DNA of 5,484 nt from DHVE2 group archaeon (GTDB taxonomy: Archaea > Thermoplasmatota > Thermoplasmata > Thermoplasmatales > Aciduliprofundaceae): contig WAOY01000015.1 in the NCBI GenBank assembly GCA_015520985.1, forward strand, positions 1 through 5,484, given 5' to 3'. Shown here one piece after another: positions 1 through 5,482 of this stretch. Under the pieces are notes generated by a model, which was given only the letters and a program-made list of their open reading frames with translations, did not search any database and was not told the DNA's origin. The position numbers were made by a program, and so were the translations under genes. Position 1 is the stretch's first letter. Each line of letters opens with the position of its first letter.

Positions 1-1127
1 CCGTGAACCCCGCCTTCGGTGGCAGCGGTGAGGAGGAAAGGGCCAAGTTCCTCGAGAAGAAGCTGAGGGAGATATGCGACGAGGTAAAGCGCTTCGACGT
101 GAGGGATGAAAACGGATTGCTCAGGCCCAACCTCGTGGGGATGATATTCGGGGAGGATCGTTCGCGGACCCTGTGGATCCTCTCCCACATGGACACCGTG
201 CCCGAAGGAGATATCTCGCTCTGGAGCCACGACCCCTACGATCCGGTGGTGGAGGACGGCAAGATTTATGGCCGCGGCACGCTTGATGATGGGCAGGGAA
301 TCGTATCGTCCTACTTCGCAGCCAAGGCCATAGTGGAAAGCGGAAAGAGGCCGAAGGTTAATCTCGGCCTTGTATTCGTGGCCGACGAGGAGGCCGGTAG
401 CAAGTACGGCGTGCATTATCTCATGGACAAGAACCTGTTCATGGAGAACGACCTCGTGGTTGTGCCGGATTCAGGCAACTCGGATGGCTCCTTCGTGGAA
501 ATCGCCGAGAAGGGCGCCCTTTGGCTGAAAATCACGACCCTTGGGAAGCAGAGCCACGCGAGCATGCCCCATCTCGGCCTGAACGCGCACCGCATCGCTA
601 TGCGCTTTGCCCTTAAGGTGGATGATTACCTTCATAACAGGTATGCGGAGAGGGATGAACTCTTCGAGCCCCCCGAGAGCACCTTCGAGATCACGAAGAA
701 GGAGAAGAACGTGGACAACGTGAACACAATTCCGGGCAGGGACGTCTTTTACTTCGATTTCCGCATCCTGCCCAGGTACAGCGTTGACGAAATATACAAC
801 GAGGTGGTCTCCATAGCCGAAGAAATTTCCGCGGAGACCGGCGCGCAGATAAAGGTTGAGGTTGTGCAGAGATCCGAGCCCTCCTCCACGCCAAGGGACA
901 GCGAAATTGTCAGAAAGCTGGAGAATGCCCTCAGGGAACTCCGGGGCATAGAGCCAAGGATAGGGGGCATTGGCGGAGGCACCGTCGCCGCAGCTTTCCG
1001 CAAGATCGGTATTCCTGCGGTGGTATGGATGACCGCCGACGACGTGGAGCACCAGCCCGACGAGTACTGCCGCATAGACAACCTGGTGGAGGATGCTAAG
1101 GTCTTCGCGTACCTTGCGCTTCATTGA
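1..1127 (+). CDS. M20 family metallo-hydrolase (ArgE/DapE/peptidase type), 5' end cut off by window
   Basis: Zinc-dependent amidohydrolase or peptidase that cleaves an amide bond in an N-acylated amino acid or small peptide, presumably in the cytosol. Counting from the GTG (read as residue 1) at position 3, 374 residues are visible. The metal site is complete: His62 and Asp64 in SHMDTVP, the bridging Asp95 in GRGTLDDGQG, the catalytic and metal Glu129/Glu130 in ADEEAGSKYG, Asp156 in VPDSG, and His350 in DVEHQPDEY. His185 in KQSHAS belongs to the dimerisation domain, inserted at about residues 170-285. The GTG at 3 is probably an internal Val codon: relatives of about 400 residues carry roughly 20-25 more residues ending in an IPAxNP-like stretch, so the true start lies upstream. 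The wording of the motifs best fits the archaeal 'M20 family metallo-hydrolase' group, often loosely annotated as succinyl-diaminopimelate desuccinylase. The substrate cannot be told from sequence. An aspartate decarboxylase gene follows after 15 bases. Confidence 0.9.
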   Translation, partial: VNPAFGGSGEEERAKFLEKKLREICDEVKRFDVRDENGLLRPNLVGMIFGEDRSRTLWILSHMDTVPEGDISLWSHDPYDPVVEDGKIYGRGTLDDGQGIVSSYFAAKAIVESGKRPKVNLGLVFVADEEAGSKYGVHYLMDKNLFMENDLVVVPDSGNSDGSFVEIAEKGALWLKITTLGKQSHASMPHLGLNAHRIAMRFALKVDDYLHNRYAERDELFEPPESTFEITKKEKNVDNVNTIPGRDVFYFDFRILPRYSVDEIYNEVVSIAEEISAETGAQIKVEVVQRSEPSSTPRDSEIVRKLENALRELRGIEPRIGGIGGGTVAAAFRKIGIPAVVWMTADDVEHQPDEYCRIDNLVEDAKVFAYLALH

Positions 1128-1130
1128 TTT

Positions 1131-1138
1131 GGGGTGAT
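1131..1138 (+). promoter_or_regulatory. ribosome binding site deciding the asdA start
   Basis: GGGGTGAT matches the archaeal Shine-Dalgarno core GGTGAT. It lies four bases before a GTG at 1143. It overlaps the in-frame ATG at 1137 and the GTG at 1134, too close to serve either. This favours GTG 1143 as the start of the decarboxylase. Confidence 0.55.
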
Positions 1139-1142
1139 GCAT

Positions 1143-2738
1143 GTGAAACTTCGCGATGTGGATTTTGAATCTCTCAGTCCCTTCGAGATGAAGGATCTCC
1201 TCATACGGCTGGCAAGCAGGAAGTCGGAGAGGATGATGCTCAACGCCGGTCGCGGAAACCCTAATTTTCTCTCCCTGATTCCCCGCTATGGGTTCTTGCA
1301 ACTCGGGCGTTTCGCCCTGAGTGAAGCGGAGAGGCACTTTGGCTACATGGACGATCTCATAGGTGGTCACAGCGACTTGGATGGCATAGAGGCTAGATTC
1401 GAGATATTCGTGCGTGCCCACTGGGAGGAGAAGGGGGTGAAGTTCCTGAACGCCGCCGTCAGCTATGTCAAGGACTATCTCGGATTCTCTGCTGGAGAAT
1501 TCCTGCATGAGATGGTTCAGGGATATCTTGGGTGCGAGTACCCATCTCCGGTGCGCATGCTCCGGCTGAGCGAGAAGATCGTGTCGAGGTACATCCTTAG
1601 GGAGATGGGTGCGGGGCATGATTTGATTGGAGAAACGCAGCTCTTCGCAGTTGAGGGAGGAACCGCTGCGATGAGCTACCTGTTTGAATCACTCAAGGCG
1701 AACCACATCCTCAACGAGGGGGATAAGGTGGCCATCGCGGTGCCAATATTCAGCCCATATCTCGAGATTCCAAAACTGGACACCTATCGCCTGGTTGAGG
1801 TGGAAATTGAGGCGGACGAGGAGACGGGTTATCAGATTCCAGAGGATGAACTGAACAAGCTCCTTGATAAGGAGATAAAGGCATTTTTCATCGTGAACCC
1901 AGGAAACCCCACGTCGGTGAAGCTCAGCGACGGCGTGTTGCAGAGGATAAAGGAAATAGTGGAGAAGAAGAGAAGGGACCTGATCATCGTAACGGACGAC
2001 GTCTACGGGACCTTCGCGGACGATTTCAAATCCATATACGCGGTTTGTCCCCACAACACAATACTTGTTTACTCCTTCTCCAAGTACTTTGGCGCAACCG
2101 GGTGGCGCCTTGGCGTGATAGCGATGCACGAGAGGAATGTTGTGGATCGCCTTATCAGGAAACTCCCCGAGGAAATTCAGAAGGAACTTGACAGCAGGTA
2201 CGCCCCCGTGACCCTGGAGCCGAGGAAGCTCAAGTTCATTGATCGACTGGTGGCTGATAGTCGTAATGTCGCCCTCAGGCACACCGCCGGGCTTTCAACG
2301 CCGCAGCAGGTGCAGATGGTTCTCTTCGCCTTATATGCACTCATGGACGAGGAGAACAGGTACAAGGAGGCGGTGAAGAGGATAATAAGGAGGAGGCACA
2401 AGGCGCTCTACCGAGGGCTTGGCGTGGAGGAGCCGAAGGACCCCAACGGAGTGTACTATTACACCCTTCTGGACACGGAAAAACTCGCGAGGGAGATATA
2501 CGGCGACGATTTCTCCAGATGGCTTATGGAGAACATGCCCTACAGCGAGTTCGTGGTGCGCCTGGCCGAGGAAGCGCACGTGGTTCTTTTGCCGGGGAAG
2601 GGCTTTGAGGTACGACATCCCTCGGCGAGGGTATCCCTTGCGAATCTGCGCGAGGTTGATTACTATCGCATCGGGCAGACAGTCAGGAAACTCCTGGATG
2701 AGTACCACAGGGAGTACCTGAAGTCCAGGGAGATGTGA
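1143..2738 (+). CDS. asdA: aspartate 4-decarboxylase / aspartate aminotransferase (PLP-dependent)
   Basis: Converts L-aspartate to L-alanine and CO2 (EC 4.1.1.12); family members also have some aspartate aminotransferase activity and form large cytosolic oligomers. It is a fold-type I PLP enzyme of 531 residues from GTG 1143, close to the usual 530-545. Visible landmarks in that numbering: Arg37 in NAGRGNPNF near the N-terminus; NPGNPT at 252-257; the PLP-contacting Asp285 and Tyr288 in VTDDVYGTF; Lys314 in YSFSKYFGATGWRLG, the Schiff-base lysine; and Arg496 in HPSARVSLANL, the expected carboxylate-binding arginine. From memory, characterised bacterial enzymes number these residues Arg37, Lys315 and Arg497, so the alignment is nearly gap-free. 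The extra N-terminal region and the long insert after the lysine (about 330-395) separate it from ordinary aspartate aminotransferases. ATG 1137 and GTG 1134 are alternative starts. It probably shares an mRNA with the upstream M20 hydrolase, 15 bases away. Its stop lies two bases from the stop of the opposing gene. Confidence 0.9.
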   Translation: MKLRDVDFESLSPFEMKDLLIRLASRKSERMMLNAGRGNPNFLSLIPRYGFLQLGRFALSEAERHFGYMDDLIGGHSDLDGIEARFEIFVRAHWEEKGVKFLNAAVSYVKDYLGFSAGEFLHEMVQGYLGCEYPSPVRMLRLSEKIVSRYILREMGAGHDLIGETQLFAVEGGTAAMSYLFESLKANHILNEGDKVAIAVPIFSPYLEIPKLDTYRLVEVEIEADEETGYQIPEDELNKLLDKEIKAFFIVNPGNPTSVKLSDGVLQRIKEIVEKKRRDLIIVTDDVYGTFADDFKSIYAVCPHNTILVYSFSKYFGATGWRLGVIAMHERNVVDRLIRKLPEEIQKELDSRYAPVTLEPRKLKFIDRLVADSRNVALRHTAGLSTPQQVQMVLFALYALMDEENRYKEAVKRIIRRRHKALYRGLGVEEPKDPNGVYYYTLLDTEKLAREIYGDDFSRWLMENMPYSEFVVRLAEEAHVVLLPGKGFEVRHPSARVSLANLREVDYYRIGQTVRKLLDEYHREYLKSREM

Positions 2739-2740
2739 AT

Positions 2741-3706
2741 TCACTTCTCCTTGAGGTACAGTTCCGGACGGATTCGAGGTATCATCGCCATGAGCACCGC
2801 CTGAGCGTTGAACTCATCGCGGTTGATTATTCCCTTGCTTAAATAGCCGATGGCGCCCATCTTCTTCTTTATTTCCTCTATCCCCGATATGCGCTCCATC
2901 GCCTCGCCCACTTCAAGCCCGGACTTCACCATGCGTATGACCTCTGGCGGGTAGATGAATCCCCCGGAATGGCCGAAGGTCATTCTCCCGAACTTGTCAA
3001 GGATTGCGCAGTAGGCGCGATCAACGTATTCTCCCATTTCCCCCTCCCAGAAGAGCCCGGCTTCCAGGCCCACGGAGTAATCAGCCTCGCCCAATGCTTT
3101 AACCGCCCTGTTCTTTGCTCCCCTCACCGTATCTTCACCCACTGGCTGCGGCGGCACCCCGGAATCCACTGCAACGCCCTGGAACTCCATCTCGAAGTTG
3201 AAAATCCTCTCGAAGACCATCTTCACCGCCCTTATTTTCGAGGGGTTCTCGGAGCCGACCCTCACCAGCATCCTCTTTATCCTTCTTCCCTCCTCGTCTA
3301 TCTCGCCCTCCCTGATCCTCCGGGAAGATACGGGAAGCAGATCCTCTGCAACGATGATGGGTATCTCCACTATTTCCATCCTCTTTAGGCCCCTCTTTAT
3401 GCGCTCCTCGTTGATCCTCTCCGCATTCTCCCTGGTTTCCCTCGACACCACGATGGCATCGAATTCCTCTTCCAATGTGGGCCCGTACATGTCGTTTATC
3501 TCCACGATCCTGTAAGGCTTGCCGAATTGCGAGACGAATTCCTCCACCGCCCGCTTTCTCTCTTCGAAGCCCCTGGATATCCCCGGCTTGAAGGAATCAC
3601 TCGTGATCCCTATGAGTACCTCGTCGCCCAGTTCAAAGGCCCTGCGAAGCAGTTCCCTGTGGCCCACGTGGAGGAACTCGAAGGTTCCACCGACCACGAT
3701 GCGCAT
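2741..3706 (-). CDS. bifunctional phosphopantetheine adenylyltransferase / DUF84 inosine-xanthosine triphosphatase fusion
   Basis: A 321-residue, two-domain cytosolic enzyme. Residues 1 to about 146 are an archaeal-type CoaD (COG1019), which makes dephospho-CoA from 4'-phosphopantetheine and ATP in coenzyme A synthesis. The nucleotidyltransferase motif GGTFEFLHVGH is at 6-16 (HVGH at 13-16) and the second nucleotide motif SSRRIREGEID is at 127-137. Residues 148 to about 315 are a DUF84/YjjX-type NTPase, a family that removes non-canonical ITP and XTP: VGSENPSKIRAV at 150-161, SGVPPQPVGEDTVRGAKNRA at 182-201, VGLEAGL at 212-218 and GHSGGF at 245-250. The linker is almost absent. Glu10 replaces the Asp common in GGTFD. 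ATG 3706 is chosen because MRIVVGGTF is the normal family N-terminus and a GGGTGG ribosome site lies six bases upstream; the in-frame ATG at 3820 would run through the preceding gene. The ATG shares one base with that gene's stop (TGATG), indicating translational coupling. I recall the same fusion from Thermoplasma-group archaea. Confidence 0.9.
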   Translation of the reverse strand: MRIVVGGTFEFLHVGHRELLRRAFELGDEVLIGITSDSFKPGISRGFEERKRAVEEFVSQFGKPYRIVEINDMYGPTLEEEFDAIVVSRETRENAERINEERIKRGLKRMEIVEIPIIVAEDLLPVSSRRIREGEIDEEGRRIKRMLVRVGSENPSKIRAVKMVFERIFNFEMEFQGVAVDSGVPPQPVGEDTVRGAKNRAVKALGEADYSVGLEAGLFWEGEMGEYVDRAYCAILDKFGRMTFGHSGGFIYPPEVIRMVKSGLEVGEAMERISGIEEIKKKMGAIGYLSKGIINRDEFNAQAVLMAMIPRIRPELYLKEK

Positions 3707-3969
3707 CAGGCGCCACCCATTGAGAGGTACAGGATGAACACAAGTATAATGATGAAGACCATCCAGACGTACATCGTTACCCTTTTCCTCTTCAGCATCG
3801 CATTCCATTCGTCTTCGCACTTCTTGGAGCAGAAGGTCTTCTCCGGGGGGATTGCGATCCCGCAGTTAAGGCAGTGCCTGTGCGGAGGGATATCATTCCT
3901 TGATTTTTTCAGTTTGTCCACCTCAAGCCGCAGCACCGCGAGTTCCTCTTCCACGCTTTTCTTCTCCAT
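3706..3969 (-). CDS. DUF2116-like Zn-ribbon, single-pass membrane protein
   Basis: An 87-residue protein of unknown function, first in an operon with the CoaD/NTPase fusion. Three parts are visible. Residues 1-25 are charged and heptad-like (EELAVLRLEVDKLKK), a likely short coiled coil. Residues 29-55 form a treble-clef or ribbon-like Zn site, HRHCLNCG...FCSKKCEDEW, with Cys33, Cys36, Cys47 and Cys51. Residues 66-83 are a hydrophobic membrane helix preceded by KRKR, so by the positive-inside rule the Zn domain should face the cytosol, with only a few residues outside. This layout fits the archaeal DUF2116 family (Zn ribbon plus tail anchor). ATG 3969 lies about 27 bases from the centre of a TATA-like box, so the mRNA is probably leaderless; I see no strong ribosome site before it. 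The family is conserved but uncharacterised, and I assign no activity. Confidence 0.8.
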   Translation of the reverse strand: MEKKSVEEELAVLRLEVDKLKKSRNDIPPHRHCLNCGIAIPPEKTFCSKKCEDEWNAMLKRKRVTMYVWMVFIIILVFILYLSMGGA

Positions 3970-3992
3970 AGGTCAGGCATAGGGTCAAAGCA

Positions 3993-4003
3993 CTTATAAT
4001 TTA
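3993..4003. promoter_or_regulatory. shared divergent TATA box for atpD (+) and the Zn-ribbon/CoaD operon (-)
   Basis: The only AT-rich element in the 51 bases between the divergent genes is CTTATAATTTA, with the self-complementary core TTATAA at 3994-3999. Its centre is about 27 bases from the minus-strand ATG (3969) and about 24 from the plus-strand ATG (4021), the usual distance from an archaeal TATA box to the transcription start. One box could therefore direct both transcripts, each nearly leaderless. On the minus strand the bases just upstream read GTAAAT, which fits the BRE pattern RNWAAW; the plus-strand side fits less well, so the minus direction may be better defined. This is inferred from spacing only. 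Confidence 0.55.
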
Positions 4004-4020
4004 CCCGGCAAAAAGGTAAT

Positions 4021-4683
4021 ATGTGGAAATCCCATGGGGCGATGATGGCAGACATCATCGAAGGCGTGAAACCCACGAGGATGCAATTGCTGGAGATCCG
4101 CAAGAAGAGGAAACTGGCGCAGAACGGCCACAAGCTTCTGAGCGAGAAGAGGGACGCCCTCATAGCGGAGTTCTTCAAGATCATTGATGTGCGCAATTCC
4201 CTGCGGAAGAAGGTGGAGGAGGAGCTGAAGGACGCCTTCATGGATTTGATTGAGGCTGAGATGGTTATGGGCCGGGCCAACGTGCTGGATGTTGCGAGGC
4301 AGATGGACCCCTTCGGAGAGGTTGAAACCACGACGATGAATATAATGGGCGTTCTCACGCCCCAGATGGAGATCGTGGAGAACGAGCGGGGCATAGAGTA
4401 CGGGTTCCTCGGCACAAGTGCGAAGCTCGACCAGGCAACCGTGAAGTTCCAGAAGATCCTCGACGATATCGTTAAGCTCGCGGAGGTGGAGGGCACCATA
4501 GAGGACCTGGCCAGGGAAATTGAAAAGACGAAGCGGAGGGTGAACGCTCTGGAGCACATATTCATCCCGAGATTTAAGGCGACGGAGAAGTACATTGAAC
4601 TCGTCCTCGATGAGAGGGAGCGCGAGGACTTCTTCAGGAGGAAGAGGATAAAGAGCATCCTGGCGGCGAGGGGCAATGCGTAG
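4021..4683 (+). CDS. atpD: A-type (archaeal A/V-type) ATP synthase subunit D
   Basis: Central rotor stalk subunit of the archaeal A1Ao ATP synthase; it couples the A3B3 head to the membrane ring. The protein is 220 residues, almost wholly helical, with long coiled-coil ends. Family signatures: VKPTRMQLLEIRKKRKLAQ at 16-34, HKLLSEKRDALI at 37-48, RRVNALEHIFIPR at 172-184, and LDEREREDFFRRKRIKSIL at 196-214. The last two are the hallmark C-terminal helix. The start is uncertain. ATG 4021 fits a leaderless mRNA from the TATA box at 3993-4003 and is used here, but most relatives begin shortly before the V-x-PTR motif. That would favour ATG 4045 (MADIIEGVKPTR, 212 residues), which has a GGGGCGAT stretch just before it. 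No other ATP synthase gene is visible on either side, unlike the usual archaeal order with D at the end of a long operon. A small membrane protein gene overlaps its 3' end. Confidence 0.93.
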   Translation: MWKSHGAMMADIIEGVKPTRMQLLEIRKKRKLAQNGHKLLSEKRDALIAEFFKIIDVRNSLRKKVEEELKDAFMDLIEAEMVMGRANVLDVARQMDPFGEVETTTMNIMGVLTPQMEIVENERGIEYGFLGTSAKLDQATVKFQKILDDIVKLAEVEGTIEDLAREIEKTKRRVNALEHIFIPRFKATEKYIELVLDEREREDFFRRKRIKSILAARGNA

Positions 4684-4843
4684 GTCCTCAGTTCTTCGCC
4701 CCCCGGAGAACTACGATATCGATGTGCAGAGGCGCGTTAAGATTTACCGCCTCATCCTCTACTCCCAGATAATCGCCACGGTGCTAATGGTTATTGGCTT
4801 CATCATCTTTCTCCTCCTCCTGGCGCGCGTTATACAGATTTAG
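4676..4843 (+). CDS. small single-pass membrane protein of 55 residues, overlapping the atpD end
   Basis: A short frame beginning at an ATG inside the last codons of atpD (8-base overlap) with GAGGGG just upstream as a plausible ribosome site, so translation is likely coupled to atpD. The N-terminal 25 residues are polar and basic (MRRSSVLRPPENYDIDVQRR) and are followed by a continuous hydrophobic helix at about residues 25-50, ending ARVIQI. The Arg/Lys-rich N-terminus should be cytosolic. It fills the space between the atpD stop and the promoter of the next gene almost exactly. I do not recognise the family. Some methanogen ATP synthase operons carry a small gene after D (ahaG in Methanosarcina mazei), so a role with the ATP synthase is possible, but I cannot show homology. 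It is too short for the codon pattern alone to be decisive. Confidence 0.65.
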   Translation: MRRSSVLRPPENYDIDVQRRVKIYRLILYSQIIATVLMVIGFIIFLLLLARVIQI

Positions 4844-4852
4844 GCAGAAATC

Positions 4853-4860
4853 TTTATATG
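4853..4860 (+). promoter_or_regulatory. TATA box of the osmC-like gene
   Basis: TTTATATG is one base from the archaeal consensus TTTATATA. Its centre is about 26 bases upstream of the ATG at 4882, the position expected for a leaderless transcript. The in-frame ATG at 4858 is part of this box, which argues against it as the start codon. The gene therefore has its own promoter, although it lies only 38 bases after the membrane protein gene. Confidence 0.7.
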
Positions 4861-4881
4861 CTGGGGCAATTCTCCACGCCT

Positions 4882-5298
4882 ATGTCCTCCAAGGTTACCC
4901 TGAGGCACATAGAAGGCATGCGCTTCTTGGCTGAGACGGACAACCACTCGATGGTCCTGGAATCTAACTATTTGAAGGTTCAGAAGGCCCCGGCGCCCAT
5001 GCAGGCCTTCTTAATGGCCTTAGGCGGTTGCACCGGGATGGACGTCGTCGCCATCCTCATGAAGATGAAGCAGCCCCCGAAGAAGTTTGAGATATACATC
5101 GATGCCGAGAGGGCGGAAGAGCACCCTAAGGTCTACACCAAGGTACACCTGAAGTACGTTTTTGAAGGCGTGGAGTACGAGAAGGCGAAGAAGGCCGTGG
5201 AGCTTTCGCAGAACCGCTACTGCCCCATAAGCGCCATGCTCCGCAGGAGCGGGTGCGAGCTCACCTACGAAGTCATCGTCGACACCTCGGAATCCTAA
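4882..5298 (+). CDS. OsmC family protein, YhfA-like (thiol-dependent peroxidase fold)
   Basis: A 138-residue protein of the OsmC/Ohr superfamily. Characterised members reduce organic or inorganic hydroperoxides with two cysteines; the YhfA branch has no settled substrate. The two family cysteines are Cys50 in LGGCTGMDVVAIL, at the start of the long central helix, and Cys114 in NRYCPISAML. The intervening ERAEEHPKVYTKVHLKYVFEG strand region, EYEKAKKAVELS and the PAPMQAFLMALGGC lead-in closely resemble E. coli YhfA, which is also about 135 residues. A third cysteine, Cys125 (RRSGCELTYE), is not one of the standard pair. I chose ATG 4882 because the longer in-frame ATG at 4858 lies inside the TATA box and the family starts at this point (MSSKVTLRHIEGMRFLAET). 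The gene ends tail-to-tail with a minus-strand gene, the two overlapping by four bases. Likely cytosolic, as no signal peptide is visible. Confidence 0.88.
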   Translation: MSSKVTLRHIEGMRFLAETDNHSMVLESNYLKVQKAPAPMQAFLMALGGCTGMDVVAILMKMKQPPKKFEIYIDAERAEEHPKVYTKVHLKYVFEGVEYEKAKKAVELSQNRYCPISAMLRRSGCELTYEVIVDTSES

Positions 5299-5453
5299 TT
5301 GTTCAGCAGGGCCAGCATGGCCCGTGCGATTGCGACCTTCGTGTCCCCCGTCGCGATGTTGAAGGCCCTGGCAAGCGTGAGGACAATTTCATCGCTATCA
5401 TCGTGAGCCATAACGAATGATTCCACCTTTACTCCCTCCTTTGCACTTATCAT
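5295..5453 (-). CDS. short unrecognised protein, possibly the 3' end of a longer gene
   Basis: From ATG 5453 this encodes 52 residues: an acidic N-terminal half (KVESFVMAHDDSDEIV) and a C-terminal helix-like part (ARAFNIATG, then DTKVAIARAMLALLNN). I do not recognise the family. The start is open to three readings. (1) ATG 5453, about 25 bases after a TATA-like box at 5472-5482, as a leaderless gene. (2) GTG 5426, eight bases after a perfect AGGAGG at 5440-5435, giving 43 residues; the TATA box would then supply a 27-base leader. (3) The frame is open upstream through the window edge (LLSNGLEDTT precedes the ATG), so this could be the C-terminus of a larger protein. The clean AGGAGG favours a small separate gene with the GTG start. 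The stop codon TAG overlaps the osmC-like stop TAA on the other strand. Confidence 0.5.
   Translation of the reverse strand: MISAKEGVKVESFVMAHDDSDEIVLTLARAFNIATGDTKVAIARAMLALLNN
5435..5440 (-). promoter_or_regulatory. strong AGGAGG ribosome site before GTG 5426
   Basis: Read on the minus strand, AGGAGG is the full Shine-Dalgarno core and is followed after eight bases by GTG. It is the best ribosome site in the window. It supports translation of the short minus-strand frame starting at 5426 rather than at 5453. Confidence 0.45.
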
Positions 5454-5471
5454 AGTTGTATCTTCCAGTCC

Positions 5472-5482
5472 ATTACTTAAAA
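5472..5482 (-). promoter_or_regulatory. possible TATA box for the short minus-strand gene
   Basis: On the minus strand the sequence reads TTTTAAGTAAT, with TTTAAGTA one or two bases from the archaeal TTTAWATA pattern. Its centre is about 25 bases upstream of ATG 5453. The upstream BRE lies mostly beyond the window edge, so the call rests on composition and spacing only. Confidence 0.35.

Noticed and set aside
1128..1142. A separate promoter for asdA
   Set aside because: The 15-base gap is too short, and no AT-rich TATA-like element is seen in the GC-rich end of the M20 gene just upstream; co-transcription is simpler.
471..1619. A 382-codon open frame on the minus strand
   Set aside because: It lies antisense across the M20 gene and the start of asdA, both with intact family motifs. 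The translation shows no recognisable domain and arises from codon bias in the true frames.
1689..2744. Open frames on the minus strand (1689-2282, 2177-2401, 2331-2744) and a plus frame at 2419-2721 within asdA
   Set aside because: All overlap the well-supported decarboxylase frame, lack start signals and domains, and have low-complexity or Arg/Trp-rich translations typical of shadows.
3707..3820. N-terminal extension of the CoaD/NTPase gene to ATG 3820
   Set aside because: It would overlap the Zn-ribbon gene by over 110 bases and add 38 residues unlike the family, while ATG 3706 has a ribosome site and the canonical MRIVVGGTF start.
2969..3982. Plus-strand open frames opposite the CoaD/NTPase and Zn-ribbon genes
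   Set aside because: They oppose genes whose motifs are complete; translations are Ser/Leu/Pro-rich with no family match.
3909..4676. A 255-codon minus-strand frame opposite atpD
   Set aside because: Ser-rich translation opposite the coiled-coil-coding atpD, running across the divergent promoter; a codon-bias shadow.
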